From a bacterium (GTDB taxonomy: Bacteria > Bacillota > Bacilli > Lactobacillales > Streptococcaceae): a stretch of 64,000 nucleotides of DNA. The position numbers were made by a program, and so were the translations under genes. The notes below the pieces were generated by a model. The model ran no database searches and had not been told where the DNA came from. It was given only the letters and a program-made list of their open reading frames with translations. This document shows, piece by piece, positions 25,186-34,287 of this stretch; within the stretch, counting starts at the first letter, position 1; each line of letters begins with the position of its first letter. The stretch is taken from contig CAJNBS010000002.1 in the NCBI GenBank assembly GCA_905221065.1, forward strand, positions 201,135 to 265,134, read 5' to 3'.

Positions 25186-25227
25186 CGTTCAGTTAGAAAA
25201 TAAATTTTGAATATTATAGAGGAAATC

Positions 25228-27069
25228 ATGACAAAATTAAGAGAAGATATCCGTAACATTGCGATTATCGCCCACGTTGACCACGGTAAAACAACCCTCG
25301 TTGACGAATTATTGAAACAATCAGAAACGCTCGATGCACGTACTGAATTGGCAGAGCGTGCTATGGACTCAAATGATATCGAAAAAGAGCGTGGAATTAC
25401 CATCCTTGCTAAAAATACAGCCGTTGCCTACAACGGAACTCGTATTAACATCATGGACACACCAGGACACGCGGACTTCGGTGGAGAAGTTGAGCGTATC
25501 ATGAAAATGGTTGATGGTGTTGTCTTGGTCGTAGATGCCTACGAAGGAACCATGCCACAAACTCGTTTCGTATTGAAAAAAGCTTTGGAACAAGACCTTG
25601 TGCCAATCGTGGTTGTTAACAAAATCGATAAACCATCAGCTCGCCCAGCAGAAGTAGTGGACGAAGTCTTGGAACTTTTCATCGAGCTTGGTGCAGATGA
25701 CGACCAGCTTGATTTCCCAGTGGTGTATGCTTCAGCGATCAACGGAACTTCTTCATTGTCAGATGATCCAGCTGACCAAGAAGCGACTATGGCACCAATC
25801 TTTGACACGATTATCGACCATATTCCAGCTCCAGTAGATAACTCAGATGAGCCTTTGCAATTCCAAGTATCACTTTTGGACTACAATGACTTCGTTGGTC
25901 GTATCGGTATCGGTCGTGTCTTCCGTGGTACTGTTAAGGTTGGGGACCAAGTTACCCTCTCTAAACTAGATGGTACAACGAAGAACTTCCGTGTTACAAA
26001 ACTCTTCGGTTTCTTTGGTTTGGAACGTCGTGAAATCCAAGAAGCAAAAGCAGGTGACTTGATTGCCGTTTCAGGTATGGAAGATATCTTTGTCGGTGAA
26101 ACCATTACTCCGACAGACGCAGTTGAAGCTCTTCCAATCCTACACATCGATGAACCAACTCTTCAAATGACTTTCTTGGTCAACAACTCACCATTTGCTG
26201 GTAAAGAAGGTAAATGGGTGACTTCTCGTAAGGTAGAAGAACGCTTGCAGGCAGAATTGCAAACAGACGTTTCCCTTCGTGTTGACCCAACTGATTCACC
26301 AGATAAATGGACTGTTTCAGGACGTGGAGAATTACACTTGTCAATCCTTATCGAAACAATGCGTCGTGAAGGATATGAACTTCAAGTATCTCGTCCAGAA
26401 GTTATCGTAAAAGAAATCGACGGTGTGAAATGTGAGCCATTTGAACGTGTTCAAATCGATACTCCAGAAGAATACCAAGGTTCTGTTATCCAAAGCCTTT
26501 CTGAACGTAAGGGTGAAATGTTGGATATGATTTCAACTGGTAATGGTCAAACTCGTTTGGTCTTCCTTGTTCCAGCGCGTGGTTTGATTGGATACTCAAC
26601 TGAGTTCTTGTCAATGACTCGTGGTTACGGTATCATGAACCATACCTTTGACCAATACTTGCCATTGATTCCAGGTGAAATTGGTGGACGTCACCGTGGT
26701 GCCCTTGTTTCTATCGATGCTGGTAAGGCTACAACTTACTCAATCATGTCTATCGAAGAACGTGGTACTATCTTTGTCAACCCAGGTACTGAGGTTTACG
26801 AAGGAATGATCATTGGTGAAAACTCTCGTGAAAACGACTTGACAGTTAACATCACTAAGGCTAAACAAATGACCAACGTTCGTTCAGCTACTAAGGACCA
26901 AACAGCTGTTATCAAGACACCTCGTATCTTGACACTTGAAGAGTCTCTTGAGTTCTTGAACGACGATGAGTACATGGAAGTAACGCCTGAGTCTATCCGT
27001 TTGCGTAAACAAATCCTTAACAAGGCAGAACGTGAGAAAGCTAACAAGAAGAAAAAATCAGCTGAATAA
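25228..27069 (+). CDS. typA: Ribosome-binding translational GTPase TypA/BipA
   Basis: A 613-residue EF-G-like GTPase that helps 50S assembly and stress adaptation. G1 [10 protein letters not shown] lies near residues 14-23; [14 protein letters not shown] (G3) and NKIDKP (G4) follow, then EF-G domains II, III and V and the BipA-specific C-terminal domain. GAGG precedes the ATG at 25228; the in-frame TTG at 25207 is upstream of that site. Codons are strongly biased as in highly expressed genes. The small DUF3165 gene follows 19 bp later. Confidence 0.95.
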   Translation: MTKLREDIRNIAIIAHVDHGKTTLVDELLKQSETLDARTELAERAMDSNDIEKERGITILAKNTAVAYNGTRINIMDTPGHADFGGEVERIMKMVDGVVLVVDAYEGTMPQTRFVLKKALEQDLVPIVVVNKIDKPSARPAEVVDEVLELFIELGADDDQLDFPVVYASAINGTSSLSDDPADQEATMAPIFDTIIDHIPAPVDNSDEPLQFQVSLLDYNDFVGRIGIGRVFRGTVKVGDQVTLSKLDGTTKNFRVTKLFGFFGLERREIQEAKAGDLIAVSGMEDIFVGETITPTDAVEALPILHIDEPTLQMTFLVNNSPFAGKEGKWVTSRKVEERLQAELQTDVSLRVDPTDSPDKWTVSGRGELHLSILIETMRREGYELQVSRPEVIVKEIDGVKCEPFERVQIDTPEEYQGSVIQSLSERKGEMLDMISTGNGQTRLVFLVPARGLIGYSTEFLSMTRGYGIMNHTFDQYLPLIPGEIGGRHRGALVSIDAGKATTYSIMSIEERGTIFVNPGTEVYEGMIIGENSRENDLTVNITKAKQMTNVRSATKDQTAVIKTPRILTLEESLEFLNDDEYMEVTPESIRLRKQILNKAEREKANKKKKSAE

Positions 27070-27088
27070 GAGCTAGAAAGAGATAAAG

Positions 27089-27343
27089 ATGGTTTATTTA
27101 ATCATAGGAATCCTCTTATTACTACTCTATGTATTTGCGACACCAGAAAGCATTAAAGGGACAGTCAATATCGTCCTTGTCGTCTTTGCTTTCGTAGCAC
27201 TCTTGATTTTACTCATGTTGTCTGTTCTGCAAATCTTTCAGCTACCGACAGAATTCTTCATCGCAGTCGCTATGCTCTTTCTAGCATACTTTAGCTTGCG
27301 AGATATTACCCTCATGTCGGTCCATAAAAGTAAAAGAAGATAA
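27089..27343 (+). CDS. Small membrane protein, DUF3165 family
   Basis: An 84-residue protein made almost entirely of three hydrophobic segments (about 2-22, 27-47, 53-70) with a basic tail (KSKRR). It resembles streptococcal DUF3165; function unknown. Lies 19 bp after typA without a promoter between, so probably co-transcribed. A terminator stem begins in its stop codon. Confidence 0.8.
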   Translation: MVYLIIGILLLLLYVFATPESIKGTVNIVLVVFAFVALLILLMLSVLQIFQLPTEFFIAVAMLFLAYFSLRDITLMSVHKSKRR

Positions 27344-27367
27344 AAAGAGAGTTTCGGCTCTCTTTTT
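27342..27367 (+). terminator. Intrinsic terminator after typA-DUF3165
   Basis: AAAAAGAGAG (27342-27351) and CTCTCTTTTT (27358-27367) form a perfect 10-bp stem around a 6-nt loop. Confidence 0.85.
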
Positions 27368-27421
27368 GCTTGTTAGAATGCTGAATCTGAGCATTTTCAT
27401 TTAGAATTATTTCCATAAAAA

Positions 27422-27430
27422 TGGTAAAAT
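27422..27430 (+). promoter_or_regulatory. Extended -10 promoter of murD operon
   Basis: TGGTAAAAT, 27 bp before the murD start; no clear -35. Confidence 0.5.
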
Positions 27431-27457
27431 AGTAGGAGTAGAAATGGAGTTTGAGAC

Positions 27458-28810
27458 ATGAAAGTAATAGATCAATTTAAAAATAAGAAAGTCCTTGTTT
27501 TAGGTTTGGCCAAGTCTGGTGAATCTGCAGCTCGTTTGCTGGACAAGCTAGGTGCTATTGTGACAGTAAATGACGGGAAACCTTTCGAGGACAATCCAGC
27601 TGCCCAAAGTTTGTTGGAAGAAGGAATCAAGGTCATTACAGGTGGCCATCCTTTGGAACTTTTGGATGAAGAGTTTGCCCTTATGGTGAAAAATCCAGGT
27701 ATTCCCTACACCAATCCCATGATTGAAAAGGCTTTGGCCAAGGGAATTCCAGTCTTGACTGAGGTGGAATTGGCTTACTTGATTTCAGAAGCGCCGATTG
27801 TTGGTATTACTGGTTCAAATGGAAAAACAACCACAACGACCATGATTGGGGAAGTTTTGACTGCTGCTGGGCAACATGGTCTTTTATCAGGGAATATCGG
27901 CTATCCAGCTAGTCAAGTAGCCCAAACTGCGTCAGACAAGGACACGCTTGTTATGGAACTTTCTTCTTTCCAACTCATGGGAGTTCAAGAATTCCATCCA
28001 GAGATTGCGGTTATTACCAACCTCATGCCAACTCATATCGACTACCATGGTTCTTTTGAGGAATATGTGGCAGCCAAGTGGAATATCCAGAACAAGATGA
28101 CAGCAGCTGATTTCCTTGTCTTGAACTTTAACCAAGACTTAGCAAAAGAATTGGCTACTAAAACACAAGCTACAGTTGTACCATTTTCAACACTTGAAAA
28201 GGTTGATGGAGCTTATTTGGAAGATGGTCAGCTCTACTTCCGTGGAGAAGTGGTCATGGCAGCAAATGAAATCGGTGTTCCAGGTAGCCATAATGTGGAA
28301 AATGCCCTTGCGACTATTGCAGTAGCCAAGCTCCGTGGTGTGGAGAACCAAACCATCAAGGAAACTCTTTCAGCCTTTGGTGGTGTCAAGCACCGTCTCC
28401 AATTTGTGGATGAAATCAAGGGTGTCAAGTTCTATAATGATAGCAAGTCAACCAATATTTTGGCTACTCAAAAAGCCTTGTCAGGCTTTGACAACAGCAA
28501 GGTCATCTTGATTGCAGGTGGTTTAGACCGTGGCAATGAGTTTGACGAGTTGGTTCCAGACATTACTGGAATCAAGAAGATGGTCATCCTCGGTCAGTCT
28601 GCAGAACGTGTCAAACGGGCAGCGGACAAGGCTAGTGTCGCATATGTGGATGCGACTGATATTGCAGATGCGACTCGCAAGGCCTATGAGTTTGCGACTC
28701 AAGGAGATGTGGTTCTTCTCAGTCCTGCCAATGCCAGCTGGGATATGTATGCTAACTTTGAAGTACGTGGCGACCTCTTTATCGACACAGTAGCGGAGTT
28801 AAAGGAATAA
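27458..28810 (+). CDS. murD: UDP-N-acetylmuramoyl-L-alanine:D-glutamate ligase
   Basis: A 450-residue Mur ligase that adds D-glutamate to UDP-MurNAc-L-Ala in peptidoglycan precursor synthesis. The N-terminal Rossmann domain ([16 protein letters not shown]), ATP-binding [17 protein letters not shown] and C-terminal FYNDSKSTN are intact. First gene of the murD-murG-divIB operon, one base before murG. This order is conserved in streptococci. Confidence 0.95.
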   Translation: MKVIDQFKNKKVLVLGLAKSGESAARLLDKLGAIVTVNDGKPFEDNPAAQSLLEEGIKVITGGHPLELLDEEFALMVKNPGIPYTNPMIEKALAKGIPVLTEVELAYLISEAPIVGITGSNGKTTTTTMIGEVLTAAGQHGLLSGNIGYPASQVAQTASDKDTLVMELSSFQLMGVQEFHPEIAVITNLMPTHIDYHGSFEEYVAAKWNIQNKMTAADFLVLNFNQDLAKELATKTQATVVPFSTLEKVDGAYLEDGQLYFRGEVVMAANEIGVPGSHNVENALATIAVAKLRGVENQTIKETLSAFGGVKHRLQFVDEIKGVKFYNDSKSTNILATQKALSGFDNSKVILIAGGLDRGNEFDELVPDITGIKKMVILGQSAERVKRAADKASVAYVDATDIADATRKAYEFATQGDVVLLSPANASWDMYANFEVRGDLFIDTVAELKE

Positions 28811-28811
28811 T

Positions 28812-29870
28812 ATGAAAAAAATTGTCTTTACAGGTGGGGGGACGGTTGGACACGTTACCCTCAATCTTTTGTTAATGCCGAAGTTCATCGAAGATGGTTG
28901 GGAAGTCCACTATATCGGGGACAAGCGTGGTATTGAACACCAAGAAATCCTCAAATCAGGTCTAGATATCACCTTCCATTCTATTGCGACTGGAAAATTG
29001 CGTCGCTATTTCTCTTGGCAAAATATGCTGGACATCTTCAAAGTTGGCTGGGGAATCGTCCAATCGCTCTTTATCATGTTGCGACTTCGTCCACAAGCCC
29101 TTTTTTCAAAGGGTGGCTTTGTCTCAGTACCGCCTGTTATCGCAGCGCGTGTGTCAGGAGTGCCTGTCTTTATTCATGAATCTGATCTATCTATGGGCTT
29201 GGCCAATAAAATCGCCTATAAGTTTGCGACGAAGATGTATTCAACCTTTGAGCAAGCTTCAAGTTTGGCTAAGGTCGAGCATGTGGGAGCAGTGACCAAG
29301 GTTTCAGACCAAAACACTTCGGAACCAGATGAATTGGTGGATATCCAAACCCACTTTAATCCTAAATTGCCAACGGTATTGTTTGTCGGTGGTTCTGCAG
29401 GTGCTCGTGTCTTTAACAAATTGGTAACAGACCATAAGCAAGAACTGACAGAGCGTTACAATATTATCAATCTAACTGGAGATTCTAGTCTGAACGAGTT
29501 GAACCAAAATCTTTTTCGTGTCGACTATGTGACCAATCTCTATCAACCTTTGATGGAATTGGCTGACATTGTTGTGACACGTGGTGGTGCCAATACGATT
29601 TTTGAGCTCTTGGCCATGGCAAAATTACATGTCATTGTGCCACTTGGTCGTGAAGCTAGTCGTGGTGACCAGATTGAAAATGCGGCTTACTTTGTTAAGA
29701 AAGGCTATGCAGAAGAGCTTCAAGAAAGCGATTTGACCTTGGATAGTTTGGAAGAGAAGCTTTCTCACTTACTAAGCCACAAGGAAGATTATCAAGCTAA
29801 GATGAAGGCTTCTAAGGAATTGAAATCTCTAGCAGATTTTTATCAATTATTGAAAAAAGATTTATCATAA
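28812..29870 (+). CDS. murG: UDP-GlcNAc:undecaprenyl-PP-MurNAc-pentapeptide GlcNAc transferase
   Basis: A 352-residue GT28 glycosyltransferase that converts lipid I to lipid II on the inner membrane face. [14 protein letters not shown] is the N-terminal Gly-rich loop; [12 protein letters not shown] and [15 protein letters not shown] are the second and donor-binding motifs. AAAGGA precedes the ATG. Spaced 1 bp from murD and 9 bp from divIB. Confidence 0.95.
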   Translation: MKKIVFTGGGTVGHVTLNLLLMPKFIEDGWEVHYIGDKRGIEHQEILKSGLDITFHSIATGKLRRYFSWQNMLDIFKVGWGIVQSLFIMLRLRPQALFSKGGFVSVPPVIAARVSGVPVFIHESDLSMGLANKIAYKFATKMYSTFEQASSLAKVEHVGAVTKVSDQNTSEPDELVDIQTHFNPKLPTVLFVGGSAGARVFNKLVTDHKQELTERYNIINLTGDSSLNELNQNLFRVDYVTNLYQPLMELADIVVTRGGANTIFELLAMAKLHVIVPLGREASRGDQIENAAYFVKKGYAEELQESDLTLDSLEEKLSHLLSHKEDYQAKMKASKELKSLADFYQLLKKDLS

Positions 29871-29879
29871 GGAAAGTAA

Positions 29880-31100
29880 ATGTCAAAAGATAAGAAAAAT
29901 GAGGGCAAAGAAATCCTCGAAGAATTTAAAGAGTTATCAGAATGGCAGAAACGGAACCAAGAATATCTAAAAAAGAAGGCTGAAGAAGAGGCGGCCCTAG
30001 CTGAGGAGAAGGAAAAGGAAAGACGAGCTCGAATGGGAGAAGAATCTGAGAAGTCAGAGGACAAGGAGGGCTCGGAGAGTGAAGCGGACCCAGAAGATGA
30101 AGAATCAGCTAAGGAAAAGTCTGAAGAAAAAGTAGAAGCTCCAGAGGGTGACAAAGAGGAAGAAGAGATAGAAGAATCAGGGGCTAAAGAGGGTGAGGAA
30201 CAGGATAAAAAGCTTGCTAAAAAGGCTACAAAAGAAAAACCAGCCAAAGCAAAGATTCCTGGCCTCCATATCTTACGAGCCTTAACGATTTTATTTCCAA
30301 GTCTGCTTTTATTGATTGTCTCTGCCTACTTACTCAGTCCTTATGCGACCATGAAGGATATCCGTATTGAGGGAACGGTGCAAACTACCGCTGATGATAT
30401 TCGACAGGCTTCAGGTATTCAGGATTCGGATTATACGATTAACCTTCTGCTAGACAAGGCAAAATATGAAGAACAGATCAAGTCTAATTATTGGGTTGAA
30501 TCAGCTCAGCTGGTTTATCAATTTCCAACTAAGTTCACTATCAAGGTCAAGGAATATGATATTGTGGCTTACTATGTTTCTGGTGAAAATCATTATCCTA
30601 TTCTTTCCAGTGGTCAGCTTGAGACCGGTGCTGTAAGTTTGGTGAGTCTACCAGAAACTTATTTGTCAGTTCTCTTTAATGATAGCGAACAAATCAAGAA
30701 CTTTACCTCAGAACTTTCTCAAATTAGTCCAGAACTCAAGGCTGCTATCCAAAAGGTAGAACTAGCCCCAAGCAAGGTGACTTCAGATTTAATTCGATTG
30801 ACCATGAATGATTCGGACGAAATCTTGGTTCCCCTGTCTGAAATGAGCAAGAAATTGCCTTACTACAGTAAGATTAAGCCTCAATTGTCAGAACCGAGTG
30901 TGATCGACATGGAAGCTGGAATCTACAGTTATACTGTGGCGGATAAATTAATTATGGAGGCAGAAGAAAAAGCCAAAAAAGAGGCCGAAGAAGCTGAGAA
31001 AAAGCAGGAAGAAGAACGTAAACGTTTAGAAGAAGAAAAGAAAAAACAAGGGGAAGAGAGCAATCGAAACCAAACAAATCAGCGTTCATCGCGTCGCTAG
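29880..31100 (+). CDS. divIB: Cell-division protein DivIB/FtsQ
   Basis: A 406-residue bitopic division protein. The long cytoplasmic N-terminus (1-127) is extremely rich in Glu and Lys and probably coiled coil. One membrane helix (about 129-153) is followed by an extracellular POTRA domain (MKDIRIEG onward) and the DivIB core, and a charged, Lys/Glu-rich C-terminal tail. It acts with DivIC and FtsL at the septum. Last gene of the operon; the Glu/Lys-rich repeats could vary in length among strains. Confidence 0.93.
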   Translation: MSKDKKNEGKEILEEFKELSEWQKRNQEYLKKKAEEEAALAEEKEKERRARMGEESEKSEDKEGSESEADPEDEESAKEKSEEKVEAPEGDKEEEEIEESGAKEGEEQDKKLAKKATKEKPAKAKIPGLHILRALTILFPSLLLLIVSAYLLSPYATMKDIRIEGTVQTTADDIRQASGIQDSDYTINLLLDKAKYEEQIKSNYWVESAQLVYQFPTKFTIKVKEYDIVAYYVSGENHYPILSSGQLETGAVSLVSLPETYLSVLFNDSEQIKNFTSELSQISPELKAAIQKVELAPSKVTSDLIRLTMNDSDEILVPLSEMSKKLPYYSKIKPQLSEPSVIDMEAGIYSYTVADKLIMEAEEKAKKEAEEAEKKQEEERKRLEEEKKKQGEESNRNQTNQRSSRR

Positions 31101-31143
31101 GTTTACCTTTTCTCCTATAGCTCTTTAGTTGCCATGTTTTTAC

Positions 31144-31172
31144 TTGACAAGTGCTAGTAGAAATAATAGAAT
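31144..31172 (+). promoter_or_regulatory. Promoter of pyrF-pyrE
   Basis: TTGACA (31144-31149), 17-bp spacer, TAGAAT (31167-31172). Confidence 0.85.
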
Positions 31173-31179
31173 AATAGAA

Positions 31180-31279
31180 AACCTTTAAAGCAGTCCAGAG
31201 AGGCAGCTAAGGTTAGACGGTGAAAGGGTGGAGACTACCCATTTTTCGTGGAACCTTGCTGTTGGCAGGTTCCTTTTTT
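31180..31279 (+). promoter_or_regulatory. PyrR-responsive attenuator leader of pyrF-pyrE
   Basis: The leader contains the PyrR-binding loop CAGTCCAGAGAGGC (31191-31204) held by AACCTT (31180-31185) and AAGGTT (31209-31214). AAGGTT can instead pair with AACCTT at 31252-31257 (antiterminator). If it does not, GGAACCT (31250-31256) pairs with AGGTTCC (31267-31273) before six Ts (terminator). This is the standard PyrR logic: UMP-bound PyrR stabilises the first hairpin and transcription stops. Confidence 0.9.
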
Positions 31280-31332
31280 CGTGGCTTCTGTTGACCAGAC
31301 TCTCTCACTAGCAAAGGTAAAAGGAGAAACCT

Positions 31333-32034
31333 ATGCGAGAACATCGTCCAGTCATTGCTCTTGATTTTCCTAGTTTTGAGGCGGTCAAGGAATTCTTAGC
31401 TCACTTCCCAGAAGAAGAAAGCCTTTATCTCAAGGTAGGGATGGAGCTCTATTACGCAACGGGGCCTGAGATTGTGTCTTACTTGAAAGGCTTGGGCCAT
31501 AGTGTCTTTTTGGATCTCAAACTTCATGACATTCCCAATACAGTCAAGTCAGCCATGAAGGTCTTATCTCAGCTTGGTGTCGATATGACCAATGTTCATG
31601 CGGCTGGTGGTGTAGAGATGATGAAGGCTGCGCGTGAAGGTCTTGGGAGTCAAGCCAAATTGATTGCTGTAACGCAGCTGACCTCAACATCAGAAGCTCA
31701 GATGCAGGATTTTCAAAATATTCAAACCAGCCTGCAAGAGTCTGTAATCCACTATGCCAAGAAGACAGCTGAAGCTGGCTTGGATGGTGTCGTTTGCTCA
31801 GCTCAGGAAGTTCAACTCATCAAGCAGGCGACCTATCCAGATTTTATCTGTCTGACACCAGGGATTCGCCCTCAGGGAGCTGCTGTTGGAGACCAAAAAC
31901 GTGTGATGACGCCAGCAGATGCCTATCAAATCGGTAGTGACTATATCGTAGTGGGACGTCCCATTACCCAAGCTGAAGATCCTGTTGTAGCTTATCATTC
32001 CATCAAGGATGAATGGACACAGGACTGGAATTAA
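31333..32034 (+). CDS. pyrF: Orotidine 5'-phosphate decarboxylase
   Basis: A 233-residue TIM-barrel enzyme that converts OMP to UMP. The catalytic Lys-Asp network is in [21 protein letters not shown] and IVVGRPIT bind phosphate. AAAGGAG precedes the ATG. Behind the PyrR attenuator and 33 bp before pyrE, giving the last two steps of UMP synthesis in one unit. Confidence 0.95.
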   Translation: MREHRPVIALDFPSFEAVKEFLAHFPEEESLYLKVGMELYYATGPEIVSYLKGLGHSVFLDLKLHDIPNTVKSAMKVLSQLGVDMTNVHAAGGVEMMKAAREGLGSQAKLIAVTQLTSTSEAQMQDFQNIQTSLQESVIHYAKKTAEAGLDGVVCSAQEVQLIKQATYPDFICLTPGIRPQGAAVGDQKRVMTPADAYQIGSDYIVVGRPITQAEDPVVAYHSIKDEWTQDWN

Positions 32035-32067
32035 AGAAATAGATTAGAAAAATAAAAGGAGAAGACC

Positions 32068-32700
32068 ATGACACTTGCTAAAGATATCGCTAGCCACCTC
32101 TTGAAAATTCAAGCAGTTTACCTCAAACCAGAGGAGCCTTTCACTTGGGCATCTGGTATCAAGTCGCCAATTTACACGGATAACCGTGTGACCCTTGCCT
32201 ATCCAGAGACTCGTACTCTCATTGAAAATGGTTTTGTCGATGCTATCAAAGAAGCCTTTCCAGATGTAGAAGTGATAGCAGGAACTGCGACAGCTGGGAT
32301 TCCACACGGAGCTATCATTGCTGATAAGATGAACTTACCATTTGCCTACATCCGTAGCAAACCAAAAGACCACGGAGCAGGTAATCAAATCGAAGGACGT
32401 GTAGCTCAAGGTCAAAAAATGGTAGTGGTTGAAGACCTTATTTCAACTGGTGGTTCTGTTCTTGAAGCTGTTGCAGCAGCTAAGCGAGAAGGAGCAGATG
32501 TGCTTGGAGTTGTAGCAATTTTCAGTTATCAATTGCCAAAGGCAGATAAGAACTTTGCGGATGCTGGTGTTAAGCTGGTAACACTTTCTAACTACAGCGA
32601 ACTCATCCACCTAGCCCAAGAAGAAGGCTACATCACACCAGAAGGACTCGACCTTCTAAAACGCTTTAAAGAAGACCAAGAGAATTGGCAAGAAGGTTAG
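32068..32700 (+). CDS. pyrE: Orotate phosphoribosyltransferase
   Basis: A 210-residue type I phosphoribosyltransferase that joins orotate and PRPP to OMP. The PRPP loop [12 protein letters not shown] is present, as are [14 protein letters not shown] and [25 protein letters not shown] precedes the ATG. Its transcript ends at a terminator inside the downstream inverted-repeat element. Confidence 0.95.
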   Translation: MTLAKDIASHLLKIQAVYLKPEEPFTWASGIKSPIYTDNRVTLAYPETRTLIENGFVDAIKEAFPDVEVIAGTATAGIPHGAIIADKMNLPFAYIRSKPKDHGAGNQIEGRVAQGQKMVVVEDLISTGGSVLEAVAAAKREGADVLGVVAIFSYQLPKADKNFADAGVKLVTLSNYSELIHLAQEEGYITPEGLDLLKRFKEDQENWQEG

Positions 32701-32719
32701 GTCAGTAAGATAAAGAGAG

Positions 32720-32881
32720 AAGAGTCTGGGACAAAAATCAACCTTAAATATAAAAAACGAACAAAACGAGTTATCTAACAATCAGAATTCTGTTTTGTTC
32801 GCTTTTTTTGTATAATCTATCGATTTTTAAAATTTATAATAAAGAATTTCTAAAATTAAAATCTTTTTGTCCCAGACTCTT
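32720..32881. repeat. 162-bp element with 18-bp perfect terminal inverted repeats (MITE-like)
   Basis: AAGAGTCTGGGACAAAAA (32720-32737) is exactly repeated in reverse at 32864-32881. The interior carries no gene but holds an intrinsic terminator. Similar TCTGGGACAAAA repeats are scattered in streptococcal genomes; it may be a mobile non-coding element, possibly related to the pneumococcal SPRITE family, which I cannot verify. Confidence 0.7.
32758..32809 (+). terminator. Intrinsic terminator of pyrF-pyrE inside the element
   Basis: CGAACAAAAC (32758-32767) pairs with GTTTTGTTCG (32792-32801) and seven Ts follow. Confidence 0.8.
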
Positions 32882-32887
32882 TTAACC

Positions 32888-32923
32888 ATTTTGTTTAAAA
32901 TATGACAATATTTTAAACAAAAT
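32888..32923. promoter_or_regulatory. 16-bp perfect palindrome upstream of the secreted-protein promoter
   Basis: ATTTTGTTTAAAATAT (32888-32903) is perfectly repeated in reverse at 32908-32923 around a GACA centre. It ends 2 bp before the -35 box. Pure A/T arms with one G/C each rule out a terminator; an operator or a UP element is likely. Confidence 0.7.
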
Positions 32924-32924
32924 A

Positions 32925-32941
32925 ATTGACAGCGCTTTCTT
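32925..32941. promoter_or_regulatory. cre-like CcpA site over the -35 box
   Basis: The 17 bases match the streptococcal cre pattern WWTGWAARCGYTTWCWW at 16 positions (C instead of A at position 6). It overlaps the -35 and part of the spacer, a position expected to repress. Confidence 0.55.
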
Positions 32942-32954
32942 TTGTTGATATAAT
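32926..32954 (+). promoter_or_regulatory. Full-consensus promoter of the secreted-protein cluster
   Basis: TTGACA (32926-32931), 17-bp spacer, TATAAT (32949-32954), plus TG at 32946-32947. All elements are perfect, predicting strong transcription when not repressed. Confidence 0.88.
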
Positions 32955-33022
32955 GAAAATATAATATGTATCAAATTGATCAATCAACTATCTTGTTTAT
33001 CACTTCTTAGGAAGACGATGTC

Positions 33023-33427
33023 ATGAAAAGAAGAAAAACATATTCCCTTTTTTGCGTAGTTACAATTGCAGCTAGTTTGTTTCTCCCTACCGTCTTAGCT
33101 AGACAGATTGGAGATTATGATTTAACGTTGCCAAGTTGGGGTTCGGATACAACTAGTGAGCTTGAGAAAGAAAACGCCTCTGCTGGAATTAATAATAATG
33201 ACAGTACTGGTGGCGGTAAAACATTAAATACCTCTATTCGTAGCGCCTATAGTGGGTCAGATATTACCCCGGTATATTCATTGGGGTCTGGCTCTAGGAT
33301 TGTCATGTACTATAATGGAGGTGGTGACAATTATATTGGTTCTGGTACTAGATTAGCTATGGCACCACAATTTGGAAATTATGTAAGAATTCATACTTCA
33401 GGTTCTTGGAGTCCAGATTCTTATTAA
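33023..33427 (+). CDS. Small secreted protein, bacteriocin-like
   Basis: A 134-residue protein with a clear signal peptide (MKRRKTYS, hydrophobic core, cleavage likely after TVLA at about residue 26). The mature part (about 108 residues) is rich in Gly, Ser, Asn and Tyr, has no cysteine, and ends HTSGSWSPDSY. I cannot name the family firmly; the layout recalls DUF2712/DUF2705 clusters and lactococcin-972-type loci: a small Sec-secreted protein, then membrane proteins and an ABC ATPase. A strong hairpin directly after the stop would favour high production of this product over the genes behind it. AGGA precedes the ATG. An antimicrobial or signalling role is inference. Confidence 0.7.
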   Translation: MKRRKTYSLFCVVTIAASLFLPTVLARQIGDYDLTLPSWGSDTTSELEKENASAGINNNDSTGGGKTLNTSIRSAYSGSDITPVYSLGSGSRIVMYYNGGGDNYIGSGTRLAMAPQFGNYVRIHTSGSWSPDSY

Positions 33428-33465
33428 CTTACTTGTCAGAGTAAGCCTTAAAGATGGTTGATTGT

Positions 33466-33506
33466 GGGTGTAGCATGAAAAAAGGATGCTACACCCTATT
33501 TTTATT
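33466..33506 (+). terminator. Strong hairpin between secreted-protein gene and exporter genes
   Basis: GGGTGTAGCAT (33466-33476) pairs perfectly with ATGCTACACCC (33486-33496), followed by TATTTTTATT. It is likely a partial terminator that sets a high peptide-to-transporter ratio. Confidence 0.8.
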
Positions 33507-33522
33507 ATAAGGAGGAGTTGGG

Positions 33523-34287
33523 ATGGAATTTTTCATTTGTAATCTTGTACGAGTCGTTCAATCACCTCGATTTTATATGTCTTTATTTTTGACCCTTCTT
33601 TGCATGTTTTTAGGAAATCTTCTTGCTTTCAATGGTATTTATAAAATTGAAGGTTTATCGATTTTTTTTGCTGCCTCTTCTATTCGAGGATTTTCACCGA
33701 TTAGTCTAGTAGCTGCACTTATCTGTACACTGCCTTATTCTAGTCAGATAATAGAGGATGCTGAGAGTCATTTTCTAACAGCACAATTGTGCCGAATTTC
33801 TAAAAAGAGGTATCTAGCTATTGTAGGTAGTACTGCAATTATTTCTTCTTTTCTAGTCTTTTTTCTCCCCTATTTATTATTATTAGGAATTAATCTTTTA
33901 GTGACTCCTTATCAGGAAATTTATATTGGAGATTATAGTGGTGCCTTAAAAGAATTATTTGATTCCAATCAGTTGCTCTATAGTCTTGTGACGACTCTCT
34001 GGTATGGAGTTTGGGGCGCTGTGTTCTCTATTTTTGGACTAGCTAGTGCTTTGCTAGTGAAGAAAAAATTAGGAGCTATTTTCATACCAATTGCCTATAT
34101 GATGGTTGGGGGTATTTTATGGGCTATTTTAGGGCTATCTTACTTAGAACCTGTGACAACGTTAGCTTTAGGATATCAGAAAGATATCAGTCTTTCCTTA
34201 GTTAGTGCTCATCTTGCTTTTATTTTATTTGTTAGTTGTTTGGTTGTGTATGGTACATTTTTTCTACATTCAGAGGACTATGTATAA
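33523..34287 (+). CDS. Membrane protein of the bacteriocin-like cluster (ABC-2-like permease)
   Basis: A 254-residue protein with about six hydrophobic segments, the first at 17-38 after a short cytoplasmic start. No enzymatic motif is visible. Length and topology resemble ABC-2-type permease subunits or DUF2705-like proteins that partner with an ABC ATPase, encoded three genes downstream. GGAGGAG lies before the ATG. Stop and next start overlap (TAATG), so translation of the second membrane protein is coupled. Strikingly A+T-rich compared with the flanking pyr and lctO genes. Confidence 0.7.
   Translation: MEFFICNLVRVVQSPRFYMSLFLTLLCMFLGNLLAFNGIYKIEGLSIFFAASSIRGFSPISLVAALICTLPYSSQIIEDAESHFLTAQLCRISKKRYLAIVGSTAIISSFLVFFLPYLLLLGINLLVTPYQEIYIGDYSGALKELFDSNQLLYSLVTTLWYGVWGAVFSIFGLASALLVKKKLGAIFIPIAYMMVGGILWAILGLSYLEPVTTLALGYQKDISLSLVSAHLAFILFVSCLVVYGTFFLHSEDYV

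Noticed and set aside
29843-30247. 134-codon Ser/Phe-rich open frame opposite divIB
   Set aside because: An artefact of the Glu/Lys-rich plus-strand sequence; composition is that of an antisense shadow.
33023-33427. Naming the secreted protein a lactococcin 972 homologue
   Set aside because: Only the locus layout is similar; I cannot align the mature sequence with confidence.
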